64,000 nt of DNA from Marinobacter sp. MDS2 (lineage in GTDB: Bacteria; Pseudomonadota; Gammaproteobacteria; Pseudomonadales; Oleiphilaceae). Location: positions 1,240,001-1,304,000 of the forward strand of contig NZ_JAVAJF010000001.1 of assembly GCF_030718085.1 (NCBI RefSeq). Direction: 5' to 3'. The translations under genes and the position numbers were made by a program. How positions within the stretch are numbered: the stretch's first letter is position 1; every line of letters begins with the position of its first letter. The notes under the pieces are model-generated. The model saw nothing but the letters and a program-made list of their open reading frames with translations. It was not told where the DNA came from and made no database searches. Below are positions 17,564 to 26,658 of this stretch, piece by piece.

Positions 17564-20227
17564 TTAGCTGTGCGCCGGGTTCGGTTTGTTGCGATCGATA
17601 CCGTACTTGCGCATCGCTTCGAGAACCTGCTTCTGGTCGATCTCGCCGTCTTTAGCCAAAGCCGCCAACGCATCAACCGTGACGTAGTAACGGTCTACCT
17701 CGAAGAAATTACGAAGCTTCTCGCGGGTATCACTCCGGCCGAAGCCGTCGGTGCCCAACGTCATGTAGGTAGCCGGGATGTATGCCCGCAGCTGTTCAGA
17801 ATGCAGCTTGATGTAGTCGGTCGATGAAATCACCGGCCCCTTCTGTTTCTCAAGACACTGAGTCACGTAGGCCTTGCGCGGCTTGTCATCCGGGTGCAGG
17901 GCGTTCCAACGTTCAACGTGCTGACCATCGCGGGCCAGTTCGTTGTAGCTGGTGACACTCCAGACATCCGATGCAACGCCCCAGTCTTCTTTCAGCAACT
18001 GAGCCGCTTCGCGCACTTCGTTGAAGATGGCACCGGCGCCCATCAGCTGAACCCGCGGCGATTTCTTCTTGCCTTTGGTTTCAACGGATTCGAACAGGTA
18101 CATGCCTTTGATGATGCCTTCTTCACACCCTTCAGGCATTGCAGGCTGCGCGTAGTTCTCGTTTTCCACGGTCAGGTAGTAAAAGACGTTTTTGTCTTCT
18201 TCAAACATTTCCTTCATGCCGTGGTGGATCACTACGGCCATCTCGTAACCGTAAGCCGGGTCGTAGGCTTTGCAGTTCGGAATGGTGTTCGCCAATACAT
18301 GGCTGTGGCCGTCCTGGTGCTGCAAACCTTCGCCGTTCAGCGTCGTCCGCCCTGCGGTACCACCGATCAGGAAGCCACGAGCCTGCATATCGCCCGAAGC
18401 CCAGGCCAGATCGCCAATGCGCTGGAACCCGAACATGGAATAGAACACATAGAACGGAATCAGCGGGAAGCTGTTGTTGCTGTAGGACGTAGCCGCTGCC
18501 ATCCAGGTGGCCATGGCGCCGGCTTCGTTGATACCTTCCTGCAGGATCTGGCCCTGCTTGGCTTCACGGTAGTACATGATCTGGTCACGATCCTGGGGCA
18601 CATACTTCTGCCCTTCAGACGTGTAGATACCCAGCTGACGGAACATGCCTTCCATACCGAAGGTCCGGGCTTCGTCCGGCACAATCGGCACCACGCGTTT
18701 GCCCACACGCTTGTCTTTCACCAAAGCCCCGAGCAGACGCACAAACGCCATGGTGGTGGAAATCTCACGATCACCGGAGCCTTCCAATACCGCTTTGAAG
18801 ATATCAAGATCCGGTATCTGCAACGGCTGACATTCTTTATTACGCTTCGGGTAGAAGCCGCCCAGCTCCTGGCGCTTTTTCTTCATGTACACCAGCTCAG
18901 GGCTGTCTGGCGCCGGACGGTAATACGGCACGTCTTCCAGCTCTTCGTCTTTCAGAGGTACACCGAAGCGGTCGCGGAATGCCTTGAGCGTATCCAGATC
19001 AAGCTTCTTCAACGAGTGAGCGGTGTTCTGCGCCTCACCCGCTGCGCCAAAGCCGTAGCCTTTGATGGTGTGGGCAAGAATCACCGTCGGCCGGCCGTTA
19101 TTCTGGTGCACCGCACGGTGATACGCCGCGTAGACCTTGTAGGGATCGTGACCGCCACGGTTCAGCTTGGCGATGTCGTCATCCGACAGGTTCTCAACCA
19201 GCTTGGACAATTCCGGATACTTTCCGAAAAACTCTTTACGGGTAGCCGACGGGCCTTTGAAGGCATAATTCTGCAGGTCGCCGTCGCATACCTCGTCCAT
19301 GGCTCGCTGCATCAGACCGTCTTCGTCTTGATCGAACAGCGGATCCCACATACGGCCCCAAACGACTTTAATGACGTTCCAGCCGGCCCCGCGGAAGACA
19401 CCTTCCAGCTCTTGCATGATTTTGCCGTTACCACGAACCGGGCCGTCCAGGCGCTGCAGGTTGCAGTTCACCACGAAAATGAGGTTGTCCAGTTTTTCGC
19501 GGCCAGCTTTGGAGATACAACCCAGAGTTTCAGGCTCGTCACACTCACCGTCACCCAGGAAGCTCCACACCTTCCGATCGCCCATGTCGATCAGCTCGCG
19601 ACTGTGCAAATACTTCATCACGTGCGCTTGGTAAATCGACTGGATCGGCCCCAACCCCATAGAGACCGTCGGGAACTGCCAGTAGTCTGGCATCAACCAA
19701 GGGTGCGGGTAGGAAGACAGACCTTCGCCGCCGGTTTCTTCCCGGTATTTATCCAATTGCTCTTCGGTAAACCGACCTTCCAGAAATGAGCGGGCGTAAA
19801 TTCCCGGCGCTGCGTGCCCCTGGAAATACACCAGATCAGAGTCGCGGTTCTCGTCACCACCGTGGAAGAAGTAGTTAAAGCCCACGTCATACAATGTGGC
19901 GGCAGAAGAGAAGGTGGAAATGTGACCGCCCAGATCACCGGGACGTTTGTTGGCGCGCACCACCATGGCCATGGCGTTCCAGCGAATCAGGGAACGAATA
20001 CGGCGTTCCATAAACAGGTCGCCCGGCATGCGCGCTTCCTGAGTTACTGGAATCGTGTTTCTAAATGGTGTGGTGATGGAATACGGCAGCTCGGTGCCGT
20101 CTCGGCTGGCGCGCTCGGAAAGACGCTCCAGAATGTACTTAACTCGGTCTATACCTTCATTCTCGATCAGAGATTCCAGTGCATCTAACCATTCTCTGGT
20201 CTCAATGGGATCATCATCCTGGTACAT
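17564..20227 (-). CDS. aceE: Pyruvate dehydrogenase E1 (homodimeric type)
   Basis: Thiamine-diphosphate-dependent decarboxylase of 887 residues, the standard AceE length. The start MYQDDDPIETREWLDALESL is typical. The ThDP motif is GDGECDEPETLG through FVVNCNLQRLDGPVRGNGK (about residues 230-265), and the hallmark DLVYFQGHAAPGIYARSFLEG is near 130. It is first of the aceE-aceF operon, with a 666-bp upstream gap shared with the divergent kamA. No pdhR gene adjoins it. Confidence 0.97.
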   Translation of the reverse strand: MYQDDDPIETREWLDALESLIENEGIDRVKYILERLSERASRDGTELPYSITTPFRNTIPVTQEARMPGDLFMERRIRSLIRWNAMAMVVRANKRPGDLGGHISTFSSAATLYDVGFNYFFHGGDENRDSDLVYFQGHAAPGIYARSFLEGRFTEEQLDKYREETGGEGLSSYPHPWLMPDYWQFPTVSMGLGPIQSIYQAHVMKYLHSRELIDMGDRKVWSFLGDGECDEPETLGCISKAGREKLDNLIFVVNCNLQRLDGPVRGNGKIMQELEGVFRGAGWNVIKVVWGRMWDPLFDQDEDGLMQRAMDEVCDGDLQNYAFKGPSATRKEFFGKYPELSKLVENLSDDDIAKLNRGGHDPYKVYAAYHRAVHQNNGRPTVILAHTIKGYGFGAAGEAQNTAHSLKKLDLDTLKAFRDRFGVPLKDEELEDVPYYRPAPDSPELVYMKKKRQELGGFYPKRNKECQPLQIPDLDIFKAVLEGSGDREISTTMAFVRLLGALVKDKRVGKRVVPIVPDEARTFGMEGMFRQLGIYTSEGQKYVPQDRDQIMYYREAKQGQILQEGINEAGAMATWMAAATSYSNNSFPLIPFYVFYSMFGFQRIGDLAWASGDMQARGFLIGGTAGRTTLNGEGLQHQDGHSHVLANTIPNCKAYDPAYGYEMAVVIHHGMKEMFEEDKNVFYYLTVENENYAQPAMPEGCEEGIIKGMYLFESVETKGKKKSPRVQLMGAGAIFNEVREAAQLLKEDWGVASDVWSVTSYNELARDGQHVERWNALHPDDKPRKAYVTQCLEKQKGPVISSTDYIKLHSEQLRAYIPATYMTLGTDGFGRSDTREKLRNFFEVDRYYVTVDALAALAKDGEIDQKQVLEAMRKYGIDRNKPNPAHS

Positions 20228-20787
20228 CTAACCCTCCCCTGAACCTAACGAATGCAACGTGCGCCACGATCAGCGGCCGAACACGATGCGAAATTGGAAA
20301 CTGCGATAACAGGCAGTTTTATTATTGAAGTATCAGCTTGCGAGAAACGCTGAGCGGCCTGCGTGACTTCCCTCAAGCATAGAACAGCTTTCATTTTTTT
20401 CCTGTGACAGAGCGTTGTTATAACTCTCGTCGATAAGCGTCTGGCACTGCCTTGAACCGGCGCAGGTATCCGAGGCGCGCACCCTGGTGAAAGTTACGTA
20501 CTTTTACCAAAAAAATATGTTTTTTTCGCCTAAAACCTGACAAAGAGATCGCCAGACAACGGCAGAATTCTGTTTATTTACGTAATAATGGCCAATTCAC
20601 TTCACTAAAACAACACACCCCCGACCAAGGTCTGATACTCATCTTTTAGCCACAAACCTTCGCGTCACTAAATACTTTCCTTTCATCCAATGATCGTATG
20701 CGCCTGGCCAGACCGCTCAACCACAGGCTTCCGACTGAAAGCCACCCCATCATCTGCAACTAAACCCAACTTGCAGAATAATTAGAC
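20228..20787. other. Long gap between divergent aceE and kamA
   Basis: About 560 bp of AT-richer sequence with no supported gene. It must hold the aceE promoter and any control sites, but no convincing hexamer pair or palindrome was picked out by eye for aceE. A homopolymer stretch near 20510-20530 is present. Confidence 0.5.
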
Positions 20788-20816
20788 CTGAAAATAATTT
20801 CATAACTCTGTATAAT
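20788..20816 (+). promoter_or_regulatory. Probable kamA promoter
   Basis: CTGAAA (20788-20793), a 17-bp spacer and a perfect TATAAT (20811-20816) precede kamA by 78 bp. Confidence 0.6.
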
Positions 20817-20842
20817 TTTCGGCCCGTTTTTTAGGCAACTGC

Positions 20843-20865
20843 GAAGGTGCTTTAGCCTTCTTTTT
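20843..20865 (+). promoter_or_regulatory. Terminator-like hairpin in the kamA leader
   Basis: GAAGGT / GCCTTC (one G-T pair) with a six-base loop is followed by TTTTT. It sits between the kamA promoter and start codon, so it could attenuate transcription. The stem is short, and chance occurrence is possible. Confidence 0.4.
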
Positions 20866-20893
20866 ACTTTTATTACCCAACAGAGGGCGATCT

Positions 20894-22258
20894 ATGAACT
20901 CCATCGTCACCTTTCCTAACCGTATCCCGGTGCAGGAATTCGAAGAGCGCCGGTTCAAGGTGTTTACTGACCGTCAGCTCGACAAAATTGAAGCCATTCA
21001 GGACCTGCCAGAAGAAACCCTGTTTGAGATGAAGGTTGTGGCCAGCGTGCTGCCCTTCCGCGTCAACGAATATGTCATCAACGAGCTGATCAACTGGGAC
21101 AAAGTACCGAACGATCCAATCTACCAGTTGGTGTTCCCGCAAAAGGGTATGCTGAAGGACGAGCATTACGAGCAGATGGCACAACTGCACCGGGACGGCG
21201 CAGACAAGAAAGACATTCAGGCGCTTGCCAAGCAGATCCGTGATGATCTGAACCCGCACCCGGCCGGCCAAATGGAAATGAACATGCCGGAGCTGGACGG
21301 CGAAGTGCTGGACGGCGTTCAGCACAAATACCGCGAAACCGTGCTGTTCTTCCCGGCGCAGGGCCAGACATGCCACTCTTACTGCACCTTCTGCTTCCGT
21401 TGGGCGCAATTTGTCGGCGACAAAGACCTGAAGATGTCCAGCACCGAAGCCGAGAAGCTACACGGCTACCTGCAGGAACACACCGAGGTTACCGACTTGC
21501 TGGTGACCGGCGGCGATCCGATGGTTATGAAAACCAAGAGCTTGGTTCAGTACCTGGAGCCTCTGCTTCAGCCTGAGTTCGATCACGTTCAGACCATCCG
21601 CATCGGCACCAAGGCTTTGACCTTCTGGCCCTACCGCTTCGTCACCGACAAAGATGCAGACGAGCTGATCGAGCTATTCGCCAAACTGGTCGATGCCGGC
21701 AAGCACGTAGCCATCATGGCGCACTACAACCACTGGCAGGAAATCACCACCGACATCGCGGAAGAAGCCATTCGCCGCATCCGCGCCACCGGTGCTGAAA
21801 TCCGCGCGCAAGGTCCGCTGATCAAGCACGTTAACGACAACGCGGATGACTGGGCGAAGCTTTGGAAGCGCGAAGTGAAGCTGGGCATCATCCCCTACTA
21901 CATGTTCGTAGAGCGCGACACCGGCGCCAAAAACTACTTTGAAGTGCCGCTTGCGGAAGCCTACAACATCTACCGCGAAGCCATGAAGAAGGTCTCTGGC
22001 CTGGCTCGAACCGCCCGAGGCCCCAGCATGAGCGCCGGCCCTGGCAAGGTAGAAATACAGGGCATTGCGGAAATCAAAGGCGAGAAAGTGTTTGTACTGC
22101 GCTTCTTGCAAGGCCGCAACCCGGACTGGGTGCAGCGCCCGTTCTTCGCCAAGTACAGCGAAACCGCCACTTGGTTGCATGAACTTGAACCGGCCTTCGG
22201 AGAGGAGAAGTTCTTCTTTGAGGATGAGTTTGAGCAGATGAAGAAAGGGAATGCATAA
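20894..22258 (+). CDS. KamA-family radical SAM amino acid 2,3-aminomutase
   Basis: Radical SAM, PLP-dependent enzyme of 454 residues. The iron-sulfur motif is CHSYCTFC (C160, C164, C167), and LVTGGDPMVMKTKSL follows with the SAM-binding GGDP. The likely PLP lysine is K385 in SAGPGKVEIQG. These three elements match lysine/glutamate 2,3-aminomutases, which make beta-amino acids. It is longer than EpmB (about 340 residues), so it is not the EF-P modifier. The beta-lysine acetyltransferase AblB that normally accompanies osmolyte-forming aminomutases is not next to it. Substrate (lysine, glutamate or another) is unresolved. GAGGGCGATCT precedes the ATG, and a strong terminator follows. Confidence 0.85.
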   Translation: MNSIVTFPNRIPVQEFEERRFKVFTDRQLDKIEAIQDLPEETLFEMKVVASVLPFRVNEYVINELINWDKVPNDPIYQLVFPQKGMLKDEHYEQMAQLHRDGADKKDIQALAKQIRDDLNPHPAGQMEMNMPELDGEVLDGVQHKYRETVLFFPAQGQTCHSYCTFCFRWAQFVGDKDLKMSSTEAEKLHGYLQEHTEVTDLLVTGGDPMVMKTKSLVQYLEPLLQPEFDHVQTIRIGTKALTFWPYRFVTDKDADELIELFAKLVDAGKHVAIMAHYNHWQEITTDIAEEAIRRIRATGAEIRAQGPLIKHVNDNADDWAKLWKREVKLGIIPYYMFVERDTGAKNYFEVPLAEAYNIYREAMKKVSGLARTARGPSMSAGPGKVEIQGIAEIKGEKVFVLRFLQGRNPDWVQRPFFAKYSETATWLHELEPAFGEEKFFFEDEFEQMKKGNA

Positions 22259-22283
22259 CCCTCTTCTTCGCTGACCACTCTAA

Positions 22284-22312
22284 AGGGGCGCCTGGCAAGG
22301 TGCCCCTTTTTT
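22284..22312 (+). terminator. Intrinsic terminator of kamA
   Basis: AGGGGCGCC / GGTGCCCCT arms (one G-T pair) and a six-base loop are followed by TTTTTT, 26 bp after the stop. Confidence 0.9.
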
Positions 22313-22575
22313 ATGCGACCAATACCATAACTGCGTCACCCTAACCATTGACTTCAATCATATCTCGTTAGGCCAAAGCTGCAATTTAACAATGCTTTAC
22401 AGTTCGTCAATTGCTAGCTACCCGATAACACTCTAACTTTTACGTAGCTCCAATCGGCGTATTTGAGCAAAGGGACTACTGATCAGGGACAGATCAAGCT
22501 TTACGCTATACCTCTCTCTGATCGTGTCCGCATTTCCGGCAGGTGTTCACTGCCACCTTCTAAAAATTAAAGAGA
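22313..22575. other. Gap upstream of the lipoprotein gene, with a decayed inverted repeat
   Basis: No gene is seen. GGGACAGATC (22486-22495) and GATCGTGTCC (22520-22529) form an imperfect inverted repeat. It shares GGGACAGA with the REP-like element after lon and may be a degraded relative. A promoter for the downstream lipoprotein should lie here but was not recognised. Confidence 0.35.
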
Positions 22576-22587
22576 ATGGAAATCAGG

Positions 22588-24462
22588 ATGCTTCAAAAGA
22601 ATAAATTGCTTCGTGCTTTGCTGGCTGCTGGCCTAACGACTGGAATGGTTGCTTGTGGTGGAGGCGGAAGCTCCAGCGACTCGACTTCAGGCGGTGACGG
22701 TGGCGGTGGCGGTGGCGGTGGCGGTGACCCCCAAACGTCTTCACAACCAACCAATACCGGCCAATTTGTCGATAGCCCGGTTGGCGGGCTTGAATACACT
22801 CGCAGTAGCAATAATGGTGAAACATACCTAACCAATGACAACGGCGAGTTCAAATACGCCGACAACGATACTGTCACCTTTAAGGTTGGCCAACTGACTA
22901 TCGGCTCTACCAAGGGTGCCGCGGTCATTTCACCGAAAAACCTTGCCCAAGGAACGGGGGCCACGAACGTAGCTCGAGTACTCCAAACTCTCGATGAAGA
23001 TGGCGACGCCACAAACGGTATCACCATTTCATCCGAAGTCCGCAGCAAAGCCGCTAAAGCAGCTACACCTCGGAATATTTCTGAAACAGCAGATTTGGAC
23101 TCAATCGCAAACGAAATCACGGATCTTAGCTCCGACACCAACGCTCAACTGGTTTCCGCGACAGACGCTGACGCCCACCTTAACGAGACTCTTGCAAGCA
23201 TCAGCGGTGCTGACGTAACAAGCTGCGCAGATGAAGGTGCACAAGAGCTATCTACCAGCGATTTTTCCGACCTATCCGTGGGCATGATTTCGGACAGTGA
23301 AATCATGATTATGCAATTCTCAGGCTCCGGATCATTCTCTGAGTTCAAGACCAAAGACAACGAATACACGGAAAAAGACATCAAACGCGAAGGAAATTGG
23401 ACGTTCAACGAGAACAGCCAAGAGCTATCACTAACCTTCCCTAAAGAAGGTAGCGACGGTGACACAACTGATACCTTCGAGATTTGCGCGGTGGAGAGTA
23501 AGGTCATCACAGAATCAGACGAGGGTGCCAGCTACCTTTACAGGCTGAACAAGCAAATCAAAGCCGAGCGTGCAGCCGGCACTTACTTCCTGCAGTACCC
23601 TGATGAAACCGGCGCCATAATCACGCTAAACAAAGACAAAACCCTAACCTATTTTGAAGGTGAGTCTCCGACTTCAGCTTCAGTTTCATTCGGCACGGGG
23701 ATGGCAACGATCGAGTGGGCAGGCGAATCAAATGATGAAATCTACTTCCTCTCCGGCCAGCCTACCCGGACGGCCATATACCTCGACTTTGCAGAGACTG
23801 CCGGTACTTTTGAACGGATAGGCACAGCCAAGGCAACAGCGCCAATCACACTCGAGACCCCAACGACTGGCGATCTAAAAGGTAAAGCATTCCTTTACCG
23901 CTCAGATGAAGCCGATGAAGTTGTTGTGACTGAACTAAACGACGGCACTTATGTATCCTATTTCAACGACTCTTATCACAACGATGAGCGCCAGCCCGCA
24001 GAGCGGCGCGCGAACAACTGGTCCATCGCGAACGGCGTCCTGAACCTCGAAGAAGAGACGCCTAACGAAGAACGGTGGCGTATTGCTTTAGCTAAAACCA
24101 CTTCTTACTGGGGGCTTAAAGCCGACGAAAACCGGGATGAGATCAACAAGATTGATTCTATCTCCCTAGCCAAAGCTCTGACGAACGATAGTTTCGTTGG
24201 CACCTACGACATCGGCATTCCTACGGAAAACAACGCGGAAGAGGTTCTCACCATCTCGGAAGGCGGAAGCTGCGATTACAGTGGCACAGGCTGCAACTGG
24301 AGCATCGATGAAAATGGCAAAGGTTTAATTACCTTTGGCTCAGGCAACGATTCCGTCGGCAACATCTGGCAGATGGCAGATCGGTCTAACGGATATATTT
24401 TCGTGATGACTCACACCCAAAACGAAGATGATGTGGAGCCGGGCTACATGACCCGTCGATAA
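22588..24462 (+). CDS. Large glycine-rich surface/periplasmic lipoprotein, unknown function
   Basis: I do not recognise the family. From the second ATG (22588) the protein is 624 residues; an upstream ATG at 22576 is also in frame and the true start is uncertain. A lipoprotein signal (MLQKNKLLRALLAAGLTTGM) ends in the lipobox MVACGG. It is followed by a low-complexity Gly/Ser/Asp linker encoded by a hexanucleotide repeat, and then acidic, beta-rich sequence. Two segments, GGLEYTRSSNNGETYLTNDN and YFLQYPDETGAIITLNKDKT, look like repeat units of extracellular proteins. Paired cysteines occur in SCADEG and in GSCDYSGTGCNW. It is flanked by its own terminator and stands alone. Confidence 0.75.
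   Translation: MLQKNKLLRALLAAGLTTGMVACGGGGSSSDSTSGGDGGGGGGGGGDPQTSSQPTNTGQFVDSPVGGLEYTRSSNNGETYLTNDNGEFKYADNDTVTFKVGQLTIGSTKGAAVISPKNLAQGTGATNVARVLQTLDEDGDATNGITISSEVRSKAAKAATPRNISETADLDSIANEITDLSSDTNAQLVSATDADAHLNETLASISGADVTSCADEGAQELSTSDFSDLSVGMISDSEIMIMQFSGSGSFSEFKTKDNEYTEKDIKREGNWTFNENSQELSLTFPKEGSDGDTTDTFEICAVESKVITESDEGASYLYRLNKQIKAERAAGTYFLQYPDETGAIITLNKDKTLTYFEGESPTSASVSFGTGMATIEWAGESNDEIYFLSGQPTRTAIYLDFAETAGTFERIGTAKATAPITLETPTTGDLKGKAFLYRSDEADEVVVTELNDGTYVSYFNDSYHNDERQPAERRANNWSIANGVLNLEEETPNEERWRIALAKTTSYWGLKADENRDEINKIDSISLAKALTNDSFVGTYDIGIPTENNAEEVLTISEGGSCDYSGTGCNWSIDENGKGLITFGSGNDSVGNIWQMADRSNGYIFVMTHTQNEDDVEPGYMTRR
22693..22728 (+). repeat. Hexanucleotide tandem repeat inside the lipoprotein gene
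   Basis: GGTGAC, four GGTGGC units, then GGTGAC, coding for a Gly run flanked by Asp. Unit length is a multiple of three, so copy-number change would lengthen or shorten the linker without a frameshift. Confidence 0.8.
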
Positions 24463-24477
24463 CACATCTCTGGGTTG

Positions 24478-24503
24478 AGGCCCGCCATTTTGGCGGGCCT
24501 TTT
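24478..24503 (+). terminator. Intrinsic terminator of the lipoprotein gene
   Basis: AGGCCCGCCA / TGGCGGGCCT perfect arms with a short loop end in TTTT, 15 bp after the stop. Confidence 0.88.
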
Positions 24504-24529
24504 ATGGAGTTTGCCCTTCGTCAAAAACA

Positions 24530-25393
24530 TCAATGCATCAACGTATACAACTTCCTCCGATACGTCCGCACATCCGCATTGTTGTTCCCCAATTTCTCAA
24601 ACAACTCCACCAAGGTTGTCTTGGCCACGCCATCTTTATAAGTGCTGTCCGCCTGCATTAACCGGATCAGCAAATCCATCGCCTCGGCATTCTGCTCTTG
24701 CAACACTTTGTGCAGTGCCAACTGATGTAAAGCCTCCGGGTCTTTCGGGTTGGCTTCCAGCGTTTGCTCCAAGCCCTCGATGGCCGGCAATTCACCGGAC
24801 TGCTTCAAAAACTTAACGCGGGCCGCCAGCTGCTTGGCCTTGGTCTGCAGTTTTTCTTCCGGCGGCAGGCTTTCCAGCACTTGCTCGGCGGTTTCCAGAT
24901 CACCTTGCTCCGCTTTCAGCTGGGCCAGATCAATCAGTACGTCCAGGTTTTCCGGATCCTTTTGGTTCATTTCCGTGAGGATCGCCAGCGCACCGTCCAG
25001 ATCACCCGCTTCCCAAAGTGCGTGTGCTTTTTCGTACGGGTCTTCTGCCGGCAGCTCAACATGCTTCTCCAGCACCTTGCGGATCTCGCTTTCTGGTTGG
25101 GCACCATTAAAGCCGTCTACGGCTTGGCCGTCTTTTACTAGGATCACGGTGGGCAGGCTGCGCACACCCAAGGAAGACGTCAGCTCTTGCTGCTCGTCGG
25201 CATTCACTTTCGCCAGCAGGAAGTTGCCCTGATATTCGTCCGCCAGCTTTTCCAGTATCGGCATCAGCTGCTTACAAGGCGCGCACCATTCGGCCCATAC
25301 GTCCACCAGGATTGGCGTGGTGGCGGAAGCGTCCATCACTTTCTGCTGAAAGTTGTCGGCGGTGGCGTCGAAGATATACGGCGAAGCGGTCAT
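24530..25393 (-). CDS. cnoX: CnoX/YbbN-type thioredoxin with TPR domain
   Basis: Cytoplasmic chaperedoxin of 287 residues: an N-terminal thioredoxin fold (residues 1-110) followed by helical TPR-like repeats (about 120-285), the CnoX architecture. The active site is WCAPC (C37, C40), a complete redox pair, whereas E. coli CnoX has lost the first cysteine. The cis-proline is in SLPTVILVKDG. Family role: protects proteins from oxidative over-aggregation and hands them to GroEL or DnaK. It lies alone between the lipoprotein terminator and an AraC gene on the same strand, 89 bp apart. Confidence 0.88.
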   Translation of the reverse strand: MTASPYIFDATADNFQQKVMDASATTPILVDVWAEWCAPCKQLMPILEKLADEYQGNFLLAKVNADEQQELTSSLGVRSLPTVILVKDGQAVDGFNGAQPESEIRKVLEKHVELPAEDPYEKAHALWEAGDLDGALAILTEMNQKDPENLDVLIDLAQLKAEQGDLETAEQVLESLPPEEKLQTKAKQLAARVKFLKQSGELPAIEGLEQTLEANPKDPEALHQLALHKVLQEQNAEAMDLLIRLMQADSTYKDGVAKTTLVELFEKLGNNNADVRTYRRKLYTLMH

Positions 25394-25482
25394 ATATTTA
25401 CCCGGTTAATAAGACATGGATTACGATCGGTTATGGGGTCAGGCAACGAAAATTCAAGCCAGGCGGGCACCGCTTATGGCTG

Positions 25483-26523
25483 CTAGCGAGCCACACGTTG
25501 TTTCAGGTAGTCCCGCGGCGAACACCCTGCCCAGCGCCGAAAGGCTCGGCTGAAGTTGGTAACGTCAGAATAGCCCAGCAAGTCAGACACCTCTCCAATA
25601 CTTTTCTGATTGAGCAACAACAGCCGCTCCGCATGGTGTCGGCGAATGCTCTCCACCAGTTGACGAAAGACCACTCCTTCAGCCTGTAAACGACGCTGCA
25701 GCGTGCGCGGGGTGGTATTCAGTTTCTCCGCCACCTCTTCCATAGACGCGAAACCCAACTCCTCGTCAAACACCAGGTCTCGCACCTGCCGAGCCAGCGA
25801 ACGCCCTCCACCCAGCCGGCCCAGCTCCTCCTTGCACTGTTCCCGGGCAATCCGGGCGGCGACAGGGTCTGACATCACCAGGGGGTAATCAAGAATCGAC
25901 GCATCAAATATAAACCCGTTGAAAGCGCCGTCAAAATGAAGCTTGCCGGCAACCAGATGGTCGTATCGGTCCATATAGGGAGGACGGGGGAATCTTATTA
26001 CGCCTTCGCCTTTAAGCTTCCGGCCAGTCAGGGCTTCTGCCATGGCTGCGAATCCGGTCAGCAGAAACTGCGCGCCTACTTCGCTCAGCCGATAGCGCTC
26101 ATCTCGTTCCCCCAGGCTCAGCCGTACCATGTCGCCCCCATGCCCTGCCTCACGATCAATGCGTAACTGGAGGTCCGACGAGGGCATGTCGAAATAGGCC
26201 CTGGCAATCTCCAGCGCCTCTCCCAGGGTGCGCGCTACCATCGCGGCCTGGCCAATGACCCCATGGCAGGACACCCGCATTTGCAGGCCCAGCAAAAAGC
26301 CGATACCCGGCTCCCCTGTCAGGCTGACCGCCCGCTCTATCAGATTGGCGAAGTTGTCCCGGGGTAACCGGAAACCATTGCGCAAACAGTCTTCCGGCTG
26401 CAGGCCTTCCCCCGCCAACAGCTTGTCTGCCGATATATTCCAGCGTTCGGCCACATCCATCAGCAGCAGTACGTAGGTGCCCGGAACGGTCGGTTGGCTG
26501 GAAACGATAGAAACTGTTGTCAT
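25483..26523 (-). CDS. AraC-family transcriptional regulator (Arabinose_bd-like N-terminus)
   Basis: DNA-binding protein of 346 residues. The N-terminal 200 residues match the ligand/effector domain of OruR/ArgR-type AraC proteins (GEPGIGFLLGLQMRVSCHGV and NPLVMSDP-like YPLVMSDPVAARIAREQC). The C-terminal double helix-turn-helix is clear: MEEVAEKLNTTPRTLQRRLQ and GEVSDLLGYSDVTNFSRAFR, ending RRWAGCSPRDYLKQ. It is divergent from a fatty-acid desaturase, with direct repeats in the shared promoter region. It is therefore probably the desaturase activator, as AraC regulators next to desaturases and lipases often are. Confidence 0.88.
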   Translation of the reverse strand: MTTVSIVSSQPTVPGTYVLLLMDVAERWNISADKLLAGEGLQPEDCLRNGFRLPRDNFANLIERAVSLTGEPGIGFLLGLQMRVSCHGVIGQAAMVARTLGEALEIARAYFDMPSSDLQLRIDREAGHGGDMVRLSLGERDERYRLSEVGAQFLLTGFAAMAEALTGRKLKGEGVIRFPRPPYMDRYDHLVAGKLHFDGAFNGFIFDASILDYPLVMSDPVAARIAREQCKEELGRLGGGRSLARQVRDLVFDEELGFASMEEVAEKLNTTPRTLQRRLQAEGVVFRQLVESIRRHHAERLLLLNQKSIGEVSDLLGYSDVTNFSRAFRRWAGCSPRDYLKQRVAR

Positions 26524-26529
26524 TGTAGT

Positions 26530-26565
26530 TGTCGTCTAATGATCGTTTTTTGTCGTCTGATCATA
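26530..26565. promoter_or_regulatory. Direct-repeat operator between AraC regulator and desaturase
   Basis: TGTCGTCTAATGATC (26530-26544) and TGTCGTCTGATCATA (26551-26565) repeat with a 21-bp period, two DNA turns. This is the layout of AraC-type half-sites. They adjoin the regulator's start codon, so autoregulation is likely. Confidence 0.6.
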
Positions 26566-26658
26566 CCCGGCTTGGGCACCACCTCACCCACAATAGCAAC
26601 TGTAGATGCCAGGATCAGGTACCTGGATGCCGATAACCCCCGTTAAAAAGGTCAAACC

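Noticed and set aside
17894..19789. Open frame of 631 codons opposite aceE
   Set aside because: Antisense shadow of a highly conserved gene in GC-rich, codon-biased sequence; low-complexity His/Gln/Arg-rich translation and no ribosome site.
22693..22728. Glycine repeat as an on/off phase-variation switch
   Set aside because: Unit length is six, so slippage keeps the frame; only linker length could vary.
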